Source of the DNA: Vibrio alfacsensis | GTDB taxonomy: Bacteria > Pseudomonadota > Gammaproteobacteria > Enterobacterales > Vibrionaceae | DNA length: 64,000 bases | Assembly (NCBI RefSeq): GCF_003544875.1 | Contig: NZ_CP032093.1 | Span: forward strand, 2,418,001 to 2,482,000 | Reading direction: 5' to 3' | Part shown: positions 39,688-50,600 of the stretch, piece after piece | How the letters are laid out: the number at the start of each line of letters is the position of its first letter | Numbering within the stretch: position 1 is the first letter of the stretch | Position numbers and translations under genes: made by a program | Notes under the pieces: generated by a model | What the model was told of the DNA's origin: nothing | Database searches by the model: none | The model's input: only the letters and a program-made list of their open reading frames with translations

Positions 39688-40920
39688 ATGGCTAGACAAA
39701 TCAAGCCCTTATCTACAACTCAAGTCAGTAAAGCAAAACCAGCAGAAAAAGAATATTCACTGGCTGATGGTAATGGTCTGTACCTACGAATTAAGCCAAA
39801 CGGTTCAAAACTATGGCTATTCAATTACATCCACCCCACAACTAAAAAACGCAAAAACATTGGGTTAGGTGTCTTTCCAGATATCACCCTGGCATCAGCG
39901 AGAGAAAAGACAAGAGAGATGCGTACCTTGGTTGCTGAAGGTATCGATCCAAAGACATATAGAGATAATCAACGCATCAATGCTCAGATCGCACAAGCCT
40001 CTACATTAAGAGCAGTTGCTGAAGAATGGTTTGAGGTAAAGAAAAAACCTCAGGTTTCAGAAGATTATGCCGATGACATTTGGCGTTCACTAGAGCTACA
40101 TATCTTCCCTAATCTGGGCAATCTACCTATCAGTGAACTTAATAATGCCATCGTTGTTAAGGTGTTAAGACCTGTTGAAGCAAAAGGTTCACTGGAAACC
40201 GTAAAACGTGTATGCCAACGCTTGAGAGAAATCTCGAAGTACGCATCTTACTGCGGATATCTTCAGTACCCTGTATTAGAAGGTATTGGTGATGCTTTCA
40301 AAAAGCCCAAGAAAGAACATATGCCTACAATCAAGCCAGACGAGTTAAACCTATTGATGCAAAAGATGTCTTTAGCAAACATCAAGCATATCACTCGCTG
40401 TGCGTTTGAATTTCAACTGCATACCCTAACTCGCCCAGTTGAGTGCGCTCGTGCAGAGTGGTCAGAAATAGATTTTGAAAACCGACTTTGGGTCATCAGT
40501 CGCGAGAAGATGAAAATGAAGCGAGACCATAAAATACCGCTCTCATACGCTTCTATTCAGCTTTTAGAATTCATGAAGCCAATTTCGTTTGGCCAAATGT
40601 ACGTATTCCCGAGTGGGAAATCGACAGGCGAACATATGAATAGCCAAAGTGTGAATGCTGCTCTTAAACGCGCGGGGATGTCAGGAAAGCTAGTAAGCCA
40701 TGGCATGCGCTCAATAGGCAGTACAGCTCTTAACGAGCAGGGCTTCAACAAAGATGCTATTGAACTGTGTTTAGCACACGTAGACAAAAACACTATTCGT
40801 GACATCTACAACAATGCTGAATACCTTGATGAACGACGAAAAATCATGAACTGGTGGAGTGACTTTATTCTTGAAGCCTCAAAAAACGCTAACACCATAG
40901 CAAAGCCTGAACAACACTAA
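39688..40920 (+). CDS. Tyrosine recombinase, P4-type integrase
   Basis: Integrates and excises the element at ssrA. The 410-residue protein has the N-terminal arm-binding domain (YSLADGNGLYLRIKPNGSK...GLGVFPDITLASARE, about residues 24-75), a core-binding region and the catalytic domain: Arg in TLTRPVECARAEW, His-x-x-Arg in SHGMRSIGST, His in LAHVDKN and Tyr in DIYNNAEYLDERRKIM. All catalytic residues are present, so the enzyme looks functional. First gene of the island. Confidence 0.95.
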   Translation: MARQIKPLSTTQVSKAKPAEKEYSLADGNGLYLRIKPNGSKLWLFNYIHPTTKKRKNIGLGVFPDITLASAREKTREMRTLVAEGIDPKTYRDNQRINAQIAQASTLRAVAEEWFEVKKKPQVSEDYADDIWRSLELHIFPNLGNLPISELNNAIVVKVLRPVEAKGSLETVKRVCQRLREISKYASYCGYLQYPVLEGIGDAFKKPKKEHMPTIKPDELNLLMQKMSLANIKHITRCAFEFQLHTLTRPVECARAEWSEIDFENRLWVISREKMKMKRDHKIPLSYASIQLLEFMKPISFGQMYVFPSGKSTGEHMNSQSVNAALKRAGMSGKLVSHGMRSIGSTALNEQGFNKDAIELCLAHVDKNTIRDIYNNAEYLDERRKIMNWWSDFILEASKNANTIAKPEQH

Positions 40921-41514
40921 TCCGTCTGATTATAAGAGCATTTAGATTGCAAACTAAGTGCTCTCCTTACTCAACGTAGTTAAGAAGCAACTGTTCAATA
41001 AATAAGCACATCAAGATAATTACACCAGATCAGGAAGGAACATTAATATCGAATGCTATCAGTCAGATATCTCCACCATACCTCTACAAGTTCTTAACTG
41101 TATTCAGAATGCTGGCGGCAGCAAGGAGCTAAATAGCACCACTTAAGTGACAAAGATCACAGTTAATCAGCAAATTAAATAATTTAATATTGACGATCCG
41201 CTGGATCTCAATTAAAACATACGTCGTCCAATAAATACCTTTTCTGATGGAGAACAGACACTTACTGGCTTAAAGCGCTTCTGCCACAACGGCAGTCTAC
41301 TGAGACTAATTGTTTATTATTTTTTTGATTTAGCATTAACTACCCCGCTTAATATCGCTCTGATAGGTATTACAGCAACAACAAGTTCACTTAGGTGCAT
41401 GTATTGTATCGGTGACTCCTGACGCAGAAAGTTATCTGATCTTCCAGATGGCTTATCCCATAACATTTTGGGATGCGCAAAACTAGTTAGTGCGGATCGT
41501 CTTTGTAGAAGGTA
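40921..41514. other. Intergenic region between integrase and AlpA-like gene
   Basis: Nearly 600 bp without a credible gene. A CRP-like site (GTGACAAAGATCAC, 41147-41160, TGTGA-N6-TCAC on the minus strand) precedes an AT-rich stretch. The position is typical for excision/regulation promoters of P4-like elements. Weak open frames on the minus strand here look random. Confidence 0.45.
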
Positions 41515-41799
41515 ATGTCTGTTATGAACCACACTAAAATTCAAATCAAAATCGAACGCAAAGCTGACGTACTAAAGCGCATCCCTTTTTCTCGTGCAAC
41601 TCTGCACCGCAAAATCAATGACGGCACTTTTCCACCTTCCATTCCTTTAGGCGCAAATTCTGTGGGCTTTCTCGCTCATGAAGTCGACACTTTTCTTGCA
41701 GCCATCGTGGTCGGTCAAGATCTACAACAAGTAGTCGCAACTCTAGTTGAACAACGTCAAGCGCTCTTCGACAACAGTTTCTTATCACTAGCTGCTTAA
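41515..41799 (+). CDS. AlpA-family phage regulatory protein
   Basis: Small winged-helix/MerR-like DNA-binding protein of the AlpA type, which in P4-like elements activates integrase or excision. The 94-residue product has the AlpA core: ADVLKRIPFSRATLHRKIND then GTFPPSIPLGANSVGF and the helix HEVDTFLAAI. Two starts are possible (41515, or Met4 at 41524); AAGG lies before both, with better spacing for the second. Downstream helices are element-specific. Confidence 0.82.
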   Translation: MSVMNHTKIQIKIERKADVLKRIPFSRATLHRKINDGTFPPSIPLGANSVGFLAHEVDTFLAAIVVGQDLQQVVATLVEQRQALFDNSFLSLAA

Positions 41800-41840
41800 C
41801 TAAGCAATTCGCACAAAATCAATCAAACCTATTGTTTATT

Positions 41841-41909
41841 GCATGCTTTAGCATGCTAGCAAAAGTGCAGAATTTCTTAGTTATATATATTATCTAGTGA
41901 ATTTTGCAC
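41841..41909. other. Inverted repeats and AT-rich core upstream of replication helicase
   Basis: GCATGC-TTTA-GCATGC (41841-41856) is followed by a longer imperfect inverted repeat (arms about 41865-41880 and 41894-41909, GTGCAgAATT.../...AATTtTGCAC) flanking TTATATATATTAT. It ends 28 bp before the replication-helicase-like gene. It could be an operator or a replication origin. Confidence 0.45.
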
Positions 41910-41937
41910 CTTTGCGTTGACCACGGAATAAGAATAA

Positions 41938-44344
41938 ATGAACGTCATCGCACAATCTCAAACCGCAGAGCACACACTCATCCAACCATCAGACAAAGCA
42001 GTAAAGTCTGTTTCGATTCTGATCTCACCATTCATTGAATATGTGGCAACAGAACGCCGAGTCGTTGCATTAAGCAACGACAGCATCAATGCGGGTGAAG
42101 TGATCGGCTATTATAAAGATGCTGGCTTTGACATTTTGCTTGTTGTTGACTCAAAAATGCTGCCTGAGCTAACAGCAAAAGTAATGGCGTACAACTATCA
42201 AAATGCTCGTGTAACTGTGTTAGATACAACAACAGGCACAATCCACCCGTTAAACGACTTCTACGGTATCGTGAGCTACCTTAGCTTATGCTGCTCATTA
42301 ACTTCTTGTCATGATGTTATCACATCGCTAGCAACTCAATTACTTCGCACGATGCCACTGATCAACAGCACTGTTGATTCATGTTTAGCGACCCATGCCG
42401 TAAACGCAATTAACAAACTACAGCAGCCCGTTTTACGTCATGCTCTCAATGAGCAACTGAGTCATTGTCGCACTCAGGTTAAAAAATTTATGTGTCCGAC
42501 CGTTCAAACCGATCTCGTAACTGTAAAAAGCCTAGATGTACCCAAGTGCGCCAAGCTAATTAATAACACGCGTACCCTCGCCATTAAGTCAGCGACTGGA
42601 ACAGGGAAAACCAAACATGTCTTTGGCCCCGTGGCGCAAACAGCAAAGAAGCAGAATAAAAAGGTCGCTTACCTGTCATACCTCACAGCCTTGGTTGAGC
42701 AATACTGCACTGACAACCTAGCAACTAGTTACAACGATGAGCTATCAACGTTAGAAGAAGCCTCTGCTATCGGAGTGGTAGTGAATAGCGTCTGGAAAAC
42801 ACACATTTTTACCTATTTAAAGCAAACCGACATTCTTATCATTGATGAGTTTGAAAAAGTGTTGAGCACCGTTGTTTGTTCTGAACATAGTAAACAACTA
42901 CCAAAACAGCTTGTCTTCGAACGCTTATCAGAGATTATCCGCAATGTTCCGCAACTGATTGTGGGCGATGCTGACATATCAAACATCGGTTTGAGTTATA
43001 TCAAGGGGTTGCGAGGTGAAGTGACGCTTTTAAACTGCACTGCAAATCCATACACCAACATCAAAGCCGTTATTACTGATAAAACCAATACATATCTAAT
43101 CTCCACCTAGATAAGCAGTTTAATCAAGATAAAATCTTCTTGTTTGACTCTCTAAATACTCTACGCAACGTCACCAAGTCGTTAGGGTATGAAAATGAAA
43201 ACAAGCTTGATTGCGAAAAATCAGCACTTGCTGACGGTGTATTGATTATTCATGGAGATAATAAAGATATGCCAGAACAGAGTGCGTTTTTAGCTAACCC
43301 AAATGATGAAATCAGAAAGTACAAAGCCATTATGGCATCCCCTTGCCTAGGTTCTGGTTTTCTATTACAACGCATTTTTCCGATAAAGTTGTCGTATTCT
43401 GCGATAAAACACTAGCACCGTTAGAACTAGTAAACTTTGCAAGACGCTTTCGCACAGCAAAACGATTTGGTTTGCGATTGATGCCTTTGCGGACTTCTCA
43501 GCGCCGAAAGCCCACAAAATCAAATATGACTCAAGATTTCACTATCAAGCGACAGACGCACTTCATATTGAGTTCTTAAACTCAAAGCACATGTTCTTTT
43601 CTTCATTCGCTTTGCACATGCACATAACACTCGAAGAACTAGGGTTTACTACGGCATCAGCCCCCTCTTCTCTTATGGATCAGTGTTTAGCTAAAAAGTG
43701 TGTAAACGAACAACAAAAGACATACAGAACATTGCTTATCGAGGCGATTGTAAACGCACCGAATTTATCGAGCGAACAAGCCGTCAATCTATGCGAATCA
43801 AACGCTCGTACATCATCCGACAATGCGGCTTTAACCAAACGCCGAATCAGAACAGATTACCAGCTTCTTAACGTGGAACAAGATGATGTTCTTTTCATTA
43901 TGAGTTTATGAAACACAGAGATATCTTTGATGCATTTCCTTTGTTAAACGCCATAAAGTTAAGCAAAATATACAGCCAAAACATCAAGATACTGCGAACT
44001 TTATCTTTCAAACCATTTTGAAAGAACATGGTTTCTGCGAAATCGAAAAGAGCTTATCTATCCATAAAGATGATGTTCGTATCATAGTTGAACACTGCTA
44101 CAACCAAAGAACACGTTTGAATTGGGTTTTAGATGAAACGCTGCACATCACGAAACCTTTGCACAAAGAAGCCAAGTTAAATAAAGCAACATCGTACCTG
44201 AAAAAGCTGCTCTCCTCGTTCGGCTTTGAAATGGCAAGGTTCAGCGGCAACACCAATAAGGCACGCGTAACCCTTCACAAGCATGCTGCAACATATGCAG
44301 AAATGGATACCAACAAATACATCCCAGTGGACATCGCAGCATAA
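41938..44344 (+). pseudogene. Replication-origin-binding helicase-like protein, several frameshifts
   Basis: Reading through about five or six single-base losses gives one polypeptide of roughly 800 residues. The intact first 390 residues hold Walker A AIKSATGTGKTK and a DE-type Walker B ILIIDEFEKVL, resembling herpes origin-binding-protein-like helicases found on plasmids and islands. The continuation carries helicase-like motifs KAIMASPCLGSGF, KVVVFCDKTLAPLELVNFARRFRTAK, then a C-terminal domain ending YIPVDIAA at 44344. Breaks are near 43095, 43370, 43458, 43893 and 43950, at least two in A or T runs. Either sequence errors or a decayed replication gene; the family call is moderate. Confidence 0.65.
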
Positions 44345-44425
44345 AGCCATCTATCCCTGCTACCTATCGCTATTGCCTATACATTACGATCTGTAAGCAA
44401 AGGTGGCAGGGAATAAGCTCCTAAA

Positions 44426-44441
44426 CGCACGTTTCCGTGCG
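44426..44441. other. Hairpin between replication helicase gene and hsdM
   Basis: CGCACG-TTTC-CGTGCG is a perfect six-base stem with a four-base loop in the roughly 200-bp gap. There is no T-run. A TATAAT (44489-44494) downstream may be the -10 element of the hsd operon; I see no well-spaced -35. Confidence 0.4.
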
Positions 44442-44559
44442 ACTCTCAAATATCCTGACCTTTGTCTCTCAATTGCTTTATGTTGCGCTATAATGCCCGC
44501 AAATTTTGTTCTTTGCCGACTAACCAACAAGGCAAGCCGTGAACGCTAAAGAGATCCAG

Positions 44560-46245
44560 ATGACAAACAATACCACCACTGTCGAAACAGCAGACAAAAT
44601 CAGCTTAGAAGAGCTTAAAACATGGCTTTGGGGCAGCGCAAACATCATGCGCGGCACTGTAGACAGCTCAGACTTCAAAAACTATATCTTTGGTCTTATT
44701 TTCCTTAAGCGCCTTTCTGATGTGTTTGACGAGCGCGTACAAGCCGTGATGGATGAAGAAGATTGCAGTGCTGACGTAGCAATGGAAATTATCCTAGAAG
44801 ATAACCCAGAGCAATTCGTGCCAGTGGATGCGCGTTGGGCAAATCTCACCAAGAAATCGGAAAACGTTGGCGAATCTATCGATGAAGCGTTTGCCAAAAT
44901 TGAAGAACAAAACCCAACCTTAGAAAAAGTGCTAACAGCTATCCAATTCGGTGACAAAGAAAAGCTCAGCAACGAGCTTCTCATGCGTCTGCTTCGCCAC
45001 TTCAACCAGCATAAACTGGGCAACAAGAACCTTTACAAAGCTGACTTGCTTGGGGATGCCTACGAATACCTGATTGGTAAATTCGCCGATGATGCTGGCA
45101 AAAAAGGTGGCGAGTTCTACACCCCACACGAAGTAGTAGAGCTGATCGTAAAACTGATTGACCCACAACCTGGGCATGAAATCTATGACCTTACCTGCGG
45201 ATGTGGCGGCATGCTGGTTGAGTCTGCTCGTCATATCAAAGAGAACTACGACAACGGCATTGTGATGGGGAAACCGAACTGTAAATTATACGGTCAAGAG
45301 AAAAACCTAGGTACGTGGGCTATTGCCAAGCTGAACATGTTCTTGCATAACCTTGATGGGGAAATCAAGCGTGGTGATACCTTGGTTAACCCATTGCACA
45401 AAAGTGGCGAAGGCTTACAAACGTTTGATCGAGTAATCGCGAACCCACCATTTTCAATCAAAGAGTGGTGGGAGCCACTAGAAGTAAACAAAAAGACCAA
45501 GATCGATAAAAACGGTAAAGAAACCGAAATCGCACCCAAATACGCGACTGAACTAAAAGATAAATTTGGTCGCTTTGGTCTAGGCATTGCTCCGCGCACC
45601 AAAGCAGATCTGGCTTTTGTTCAGCATATGATTGCCTCAACCAAAGATGATGGTCGAATCGGTGTGGTTGTGCCCCACGGTGTGCTTTTCCGTGAAGGCG
45701 ATGAAGGCAAAATCCGTAAAGGCATGCTAGTTGGCAAAGATGATTTTAAAGGCGACTTGATTGAGGGTGTGGTTGGTTTGCCGCCAGCACTTTTCTTCAA
45801 CACGGGTATCGCGGCGGCAGTGTTGATCATCAACAAAAACAAGCCTGCGGCGTTAAAGAACAAGGTTATCTTCGTTGATGCTTCTGCCGAGTTTGGTGAA
45901 GGTAAAGCGATGAACTTCCTACGTGAAGCCGATATCAAACGCATTACGACTGAATACAATAAGGCGAAGCAAACACTCGTAGACGCTGGGGAGCAAACGG
46001 AAGATAATCTTTCAGAGCTTCTGGACTATGTTGCAGTAGAGAAATATCTACGAGTAGTCGACATTGAAGAGATTAAGCAAAACGACTTTAACCTCAATAT
46101 CAGCCGCTATATTGATACGTCAGAAGAAGAAGAAAAAATTGACATTCAGGATACTCTACAGAGGTTATCTGCAATTGATCAAGAACTAAAAACGACCGAT
46201 GAAAAGTTAAATAAACTCCTTAACCTGATAGGAAAGTTTTCATGA
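44560..46245 (+). CDS. hsdM: Type I restriction-modification system, DNA methyltransferase subunit
   Basis: N6-adenine methyltransferase subunit of a type I system. The helical N-terminus (LEELKTWLWGSANIMRGTV, KNYIFGLIFLKRLSDVFDE) is followed by the SAM-binding motif DLTCGCGGMLVESARH (about residue 214) and the catalytic ANPPFSIKEWW (about 300). A GTG seven codons upstream (44539) has AAGG at good spacing and may be the true start. The stop overlaps the hsdS ATG by 4 bp (ATGA), a hallmark of hsdMS operons. 561 residues from the chosen ATG; intact. Confidence 0.95.
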   Translation: MTNNTTTVETADKISLEELKTWLWGSANIMRGTVDSSDFKNYIFGLIFLKRLSDVFDERVQAVMDEEDCSADVAMEIILEDNPEQFVPVDARWANLTKKSENVGESIDEAFAKIEEQNPTLEKVLTAIQFGDKEKLSNELLMRLLRHFNQHKLGNKNLYKADLLGDAYEYLIGKFADDAGKKGGEFYTPHEVVELIVKLIDPQPGHEIYDLTCGCGGMLVESARHIKENYDNGIVMGKPNCKLYGQEKNLGTWAIAKLNMFLHNLDGEIKRGDTLVNPLHKSGEGLQTFDRVIANPPFSIKEWWEPLEVNKKTKIDKNGKETEIAPKYATELKDKFGRFGLGIAPRTKADLAFVQHMIASTKDDGRIGVVVPHGVLFREGDEGKIRKGMLVGKDDFKGDLIEGVVGLPPALFFNTGIAAAVLIINKNKPAALKNKVIFVDASAEFGEGKAMNFLREADIKRITTEYNKAKQTLVDAGEQTEDNLSELLDYVAVEKYLRVVDIEEIKQNDFNLNISRYIDTSEEEEKIDIQDTLQRLSAIDQELKTTDEKLNKLLNLIGKFS

Positions 46246-47597
46246 GTCAATTATATGTATCAAAAGATTGGTTTGAATACTCTCTAAAAGATTTAGCGAA
46301 CCCTTTAGACAAGTTTTCATTCAAAGGTGGGCCTTTCGGCTCAGACCTAAAATCGGCTCACTATACTTCTTCTGGCGTAAGAGTTTTACAGCTACAGGAT
46401 ATTGGCGAGGGTACTTTTTAGATAAATCTCAAATTTATACCTCAAAGAAAAAGCGGATGAACTATTAGCAAGTAACATTTATCCAGGGGATATATTGTTA
46501 GCGAAAATGTCTCCTGTAGCTCGCTGCTGTATTGTTCCTGATTACAGTCAACGTTATGTGATGTGTTCTGATGGCATTCGATTAGCTGTAAACAAGGAAT
46601 TATTCGATAACGAGTTCGTCTTTCATGCTTTAAATGCACCTGAATTTCGCAAAAAAGCAACAGCCCTATCTACAGGGACTACGCGATCACGTATAGGGTT
46701 ATCAGATCTAAAAGCCTTAACAATTAAGTGTCCATCTTTAAAAGAACAACAAAAAATCGCTGAAGTCCTATCAACAGTTGATAAGAAGATCGACCTTATC
46801 AACCAAAAGATAGCTGAAACCGAAAAGCTCAAAACAGGATTGATGCAAAAGCTGTTTTCAGAAGGCGTAGGTGTTCAAGATTCAGATGGTAACTGGCAAC
46901 CTCATAGTGAGTTTCAAGATTCTCCATTTGGGAAGATTCCTAAATGTTGGCAAAAGCTATCTCTTGAAAGTATTGCTAGTGTTGAAAGGGGAAAGTTCTC
47001 TGCAAGACCTCGTAACGACCCTAAGTATTTTGGTGGAGAAACTCCTTTCGTACAAACAGGAGACGTTGTGAATGCTCACGTTTATATTGAGTCCTACTCA
47101 CAAACCCTAAATGAATTAGGCTTAACGGTAAGCAAAACTTTTCCTCCTGAAACAGTCTTGATCACGATTGCTGCAAATATTGGGGACGTTGCCATAACTA
47201 AGTTTCCTTTAGCTTGCCCTGATAGCTTAGTTGGCATTCAGGCAAACCAAGACATATGTAATGCTTCTTGGTTGTTCTTTTTTATGCAAACTCAAAATCC
47301 GAGCTTGACTCAAGAGCAACAAAAGTGCTCAAAAATATCAATCTTCAAGTATTAAAGCCTTTGAGTGTGTTTCTTCCACCATTACAAGAACAAGAGTTCA
47401 TGGCAGAAATACTGTTAACTTCAGAGCAGAACCTGGCACTATTAAAGCAACAAAAACCGAAACGCAGCAATTAAAAAGGCTTAATGCAAAAGCTGTTAAC
47501 GGGTGAGTGGCGAGTTCCGTTAGATAACCAGAAGCAGCTTAACCATTCGAGTAATGATGCGCTCAACAGAAGGCATCTCATTTACAAACCGAATTAA
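46242..47597 (+). pseudogene. hsdS: Type I restriction-modification specificity subunit, multiple frameshifts
   Basis: Target-recognition subunit. The first 58 codons from ATG 46242 (MSQLYVSKDWFEYSLKDLA) run into TAG at 46419-46421. Restoring one T (run ending about 46419) and one A (about 46444) joins them to the long middle frame with KEQQKIAEVLSTVDKKIDLI, the central conserved helix. A further lost A (about 47323), another (about 47452) and an extra A (about 47475) lead to the end LMQKLLTGEWRVPLDNQKQL, stopping at 47597. The net result is 452 codons, a normal HsdS with two target-recognition domains. Functional if the indels are errors; otherwise the system cannot recognise DNA. Confidence 0.85.
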
Positions 47598-47640
47598 TAA
47601 GAACAATAAAAACCAATAACAATAAAGAAAGGAATGCGCC

Positions 47641-50600
47641 ATGTCAGATCAGGCAGAATCATCAAAACCAGAACTCGTTGGGGTAGAACGCCCTGCAATT
47701 GAGTGGCTAAAAAAGCTCGGCTATACCCACATAAAAGGAAGCCAAGTTGAACAGGCACACAAAACTGAACCTGTGATTTTAGAAGAGATACTGACTGATC
47801 GACTACATGCACTTAACCCTTGGCTTGCCGAAGTGCCTAATGGTGCTTACAAGGCTATAAAGCAACTGCGTGATATCTGGTTTACGCACAATAACGACTT
47901 GATGCTTGCCAACCACGCATTCTGGAAAGATGTACTCTTCCAATCCAATCTACAACAAAAAGATAAGCATGGTCAGCCTCGTAGTATCCGCTTTATTGAT
48001 CAAGCAGGTGCCGAGGGTAACGCATTCCATGTTGTAGACCAATACATTGGCAAAAATGCCAATGAGGAGCAATTCAAGCCCGATCTACTGTTGTTCATCA
48101 ATGGTTTACCACTCGGACTTATCGAGTGTAAAAATAGCGCCATTAAGCTTAGCAAGGGCATTGCCCAAATCGATGGCTATCAAGGATCTTTTACCCAGCA
48201 TTTCGCGTTTAACATGGTATGTGCCGCCATTAACCGTAACCAAGCCAAATACGGGGCAATTTGTGCTTCAGAACAGTTCTATCTGACTTACAAGTTTGAC
48301 TCGAAAAAAACTGACGAGAACACTGTTCTAGAAACGTTAGAAAACCTGCTGGGTAAAACACCATCCGAGCAAGACAAGCTGCTGTGGGCACTGTTTGAAC
48401 CATCTCGTTTCGTTCGTCTTGTTTGCTTCTACCCGATGTATGAAGTGGAAAAAGGCATCATGATTAAAAAGCTACCGCGCTATCAACAATGGCGTGCGGT
48501 AGAGAAAACCTTGCTACGCTTACAAGGTCGAGATCCAGAACTACTGGGTAAAGAAATTGGTGGTGTGGTTTGGCATACCCAAGGCAGCGGAAAATCGCTC
48601 ACGATGGCACTGTTAGCGCGTCTAATGCGTGCGGAAATTTCTGGCTTTAATAACCCTAGCATCTTGGTTCTTACTGACCGTACTGATCTCGATCGCCAAA
48701 TTCATAACACTTTCACCAATGTCGGTCTTGAATCTGCTAAAGCCAGTTCTGTTGCAGGCTTAGAAGCGCTTTTAAGTAACGACTACGGCGCGATCTTTAC
48801 TTCTACAGTGCAAAAGTTTCAAGAAAGTGATGGTAAGCAAATTAAAGCAGCGAAAGAATCGGAAGATGAAGATGCTACAGCAGACTCAAAAAGCCGCGTA
48901 AGACGAGTATTACGTAAAGATAATGCAGGCAATGAACAGTGCTGGATCTTAAAAGAGAACAATGTTCTTTACGGTCACACAGACGCGAGTGGCAATCCTC
49001 AAAAAGCCAAGTGGGAACTGGTTAGCGAAGAGAAAGTTGATTTTCGTGTTTTGAGTACCAAGCCAAACTTCTTCGTGATGGTTGATGAAGCTCACCGCAG
49101 TCAATACGGCTTCTTAGCAGCATTCATGCGTGCCTCTTTACCTAACGCCAAGTTCATCGCGTTTACTGGAACTCCCCTATTCAAAGACGATAAAGAAACC
49201 TTAGGTACGTTCGGTGGTAAAGACTACATCGACACCTACCGACTCGATGAGGCGGTTGCTGATGGTGCAACACTTCCGATCAAGTATCTTGAAGGCATGG
49301 CGCAATGGGGAAGTGACGGAAAGCTAAAGCAAGCCTTCGAAGACCAGTTTGGGAAAGAACCTCTCGCTCGCAAGAAAAAGCTCAAACAAGAGTTACTTAA
49401 AAAACGTAGAGGGGCTATCAGTCGTATTGAAGAGAATGCGCTTCACTTAGTTGAGCACTTCTTATCTAGTGTGCGTCCTCGTGGCTTTAAAGCGATGCTG
49501 GTATGTGATGGGCGTGACATGGCTGTTCGCTATAAAGATGTTCTGAACCAAATCATGCAAGAACGTAAAGACAAAGGTCTAGCGACCTTTGAAAGCCGAG
49601 TGGTTATCTCGCTTGGTAGCATGACAGATAAACGCACTGGTATCAGCGAGCAGCAAGCTCACTACGCGACTGGAGCAACCTCAAAGCTCGAAACCATCGA
49701 AGAACGCATTAAGCGCGAAATCAAAGAAGGGAAAACGTCGATTGCAGTTCCCTCAGAAGACATTCCAAACTTGGTAAACGAAGAGTTTAAGCTGCCGTAT
49801 GGTGATGAATCAGAAAATACCAAAGAAGAAACTAAATTCAACAATATCGGGCTAATCATCGTTTCTGACATGCTACTCACAGGATGGGATGCCCCTATTG
49901 TCAGCACTCTCTATCTGGACAAGCCATTAAAGGAGCACACCCTACTCCAAGCTATCGCCCGCGTTAACCGTACTCGTAAAGGTAAGAAAGCGGGTTATAT
50001 CGTCGATTACTTCGGTGTTGTTGAATATCTTGATGATGCACTCAAAGTGTACGGTGGTGATGTGCAGCCAGAGCAGGTATGGACAGATGTAGAAGCGGAG
50101 TTACCAAGGCTTCAAGCAGCTCTCACTAAAGTCGTAGATATTCTGCCTACAAAACATCACCCAGTAAAACAGCCTGAGCCTTACAAAGAAGATGCCGATC
50201 TCTACTTAGACCCAGACGCTCGTTTAGATGTTGTTGAGGATTTTCTCGTTGCTCTAGCGGAGTTTAATAGCCGCTTAGATGTCGTCTTACCTGACGAGCG
50301 AGGAGCGCCTTATCAGCCTTACTTCAAAGTGCTCAACGAGATCAAATTGCAACTACGCAATAAAATGCCTGATAGTGCGGATGCGGTTCGTATCACCGTG
50401 TCTGAATCAGAATTGCTGAAAAAGATGCTCGACGACCATATCGAGGCAAGTGAAGTTAAGAGCTTACTAGGTCGTGAAGTGTCTATCCTAGATGCTGCCG
50501 ATATGGATCTACTACGTAAGCAAAAGAGTACAGGCAGTGCCGCGCTTGTCATGAAGAATAAACTCAAGCACACCATCAAGACGGGTAAAGGTAAAGACCC

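Noticed and set aside
41317..41544. Minus-strand 75-codon frame overlapping the AlpA-like gene start
   Set aside because: Overlaps the promoter and start of a better supported gene; no ribosome-binding site or known motif.
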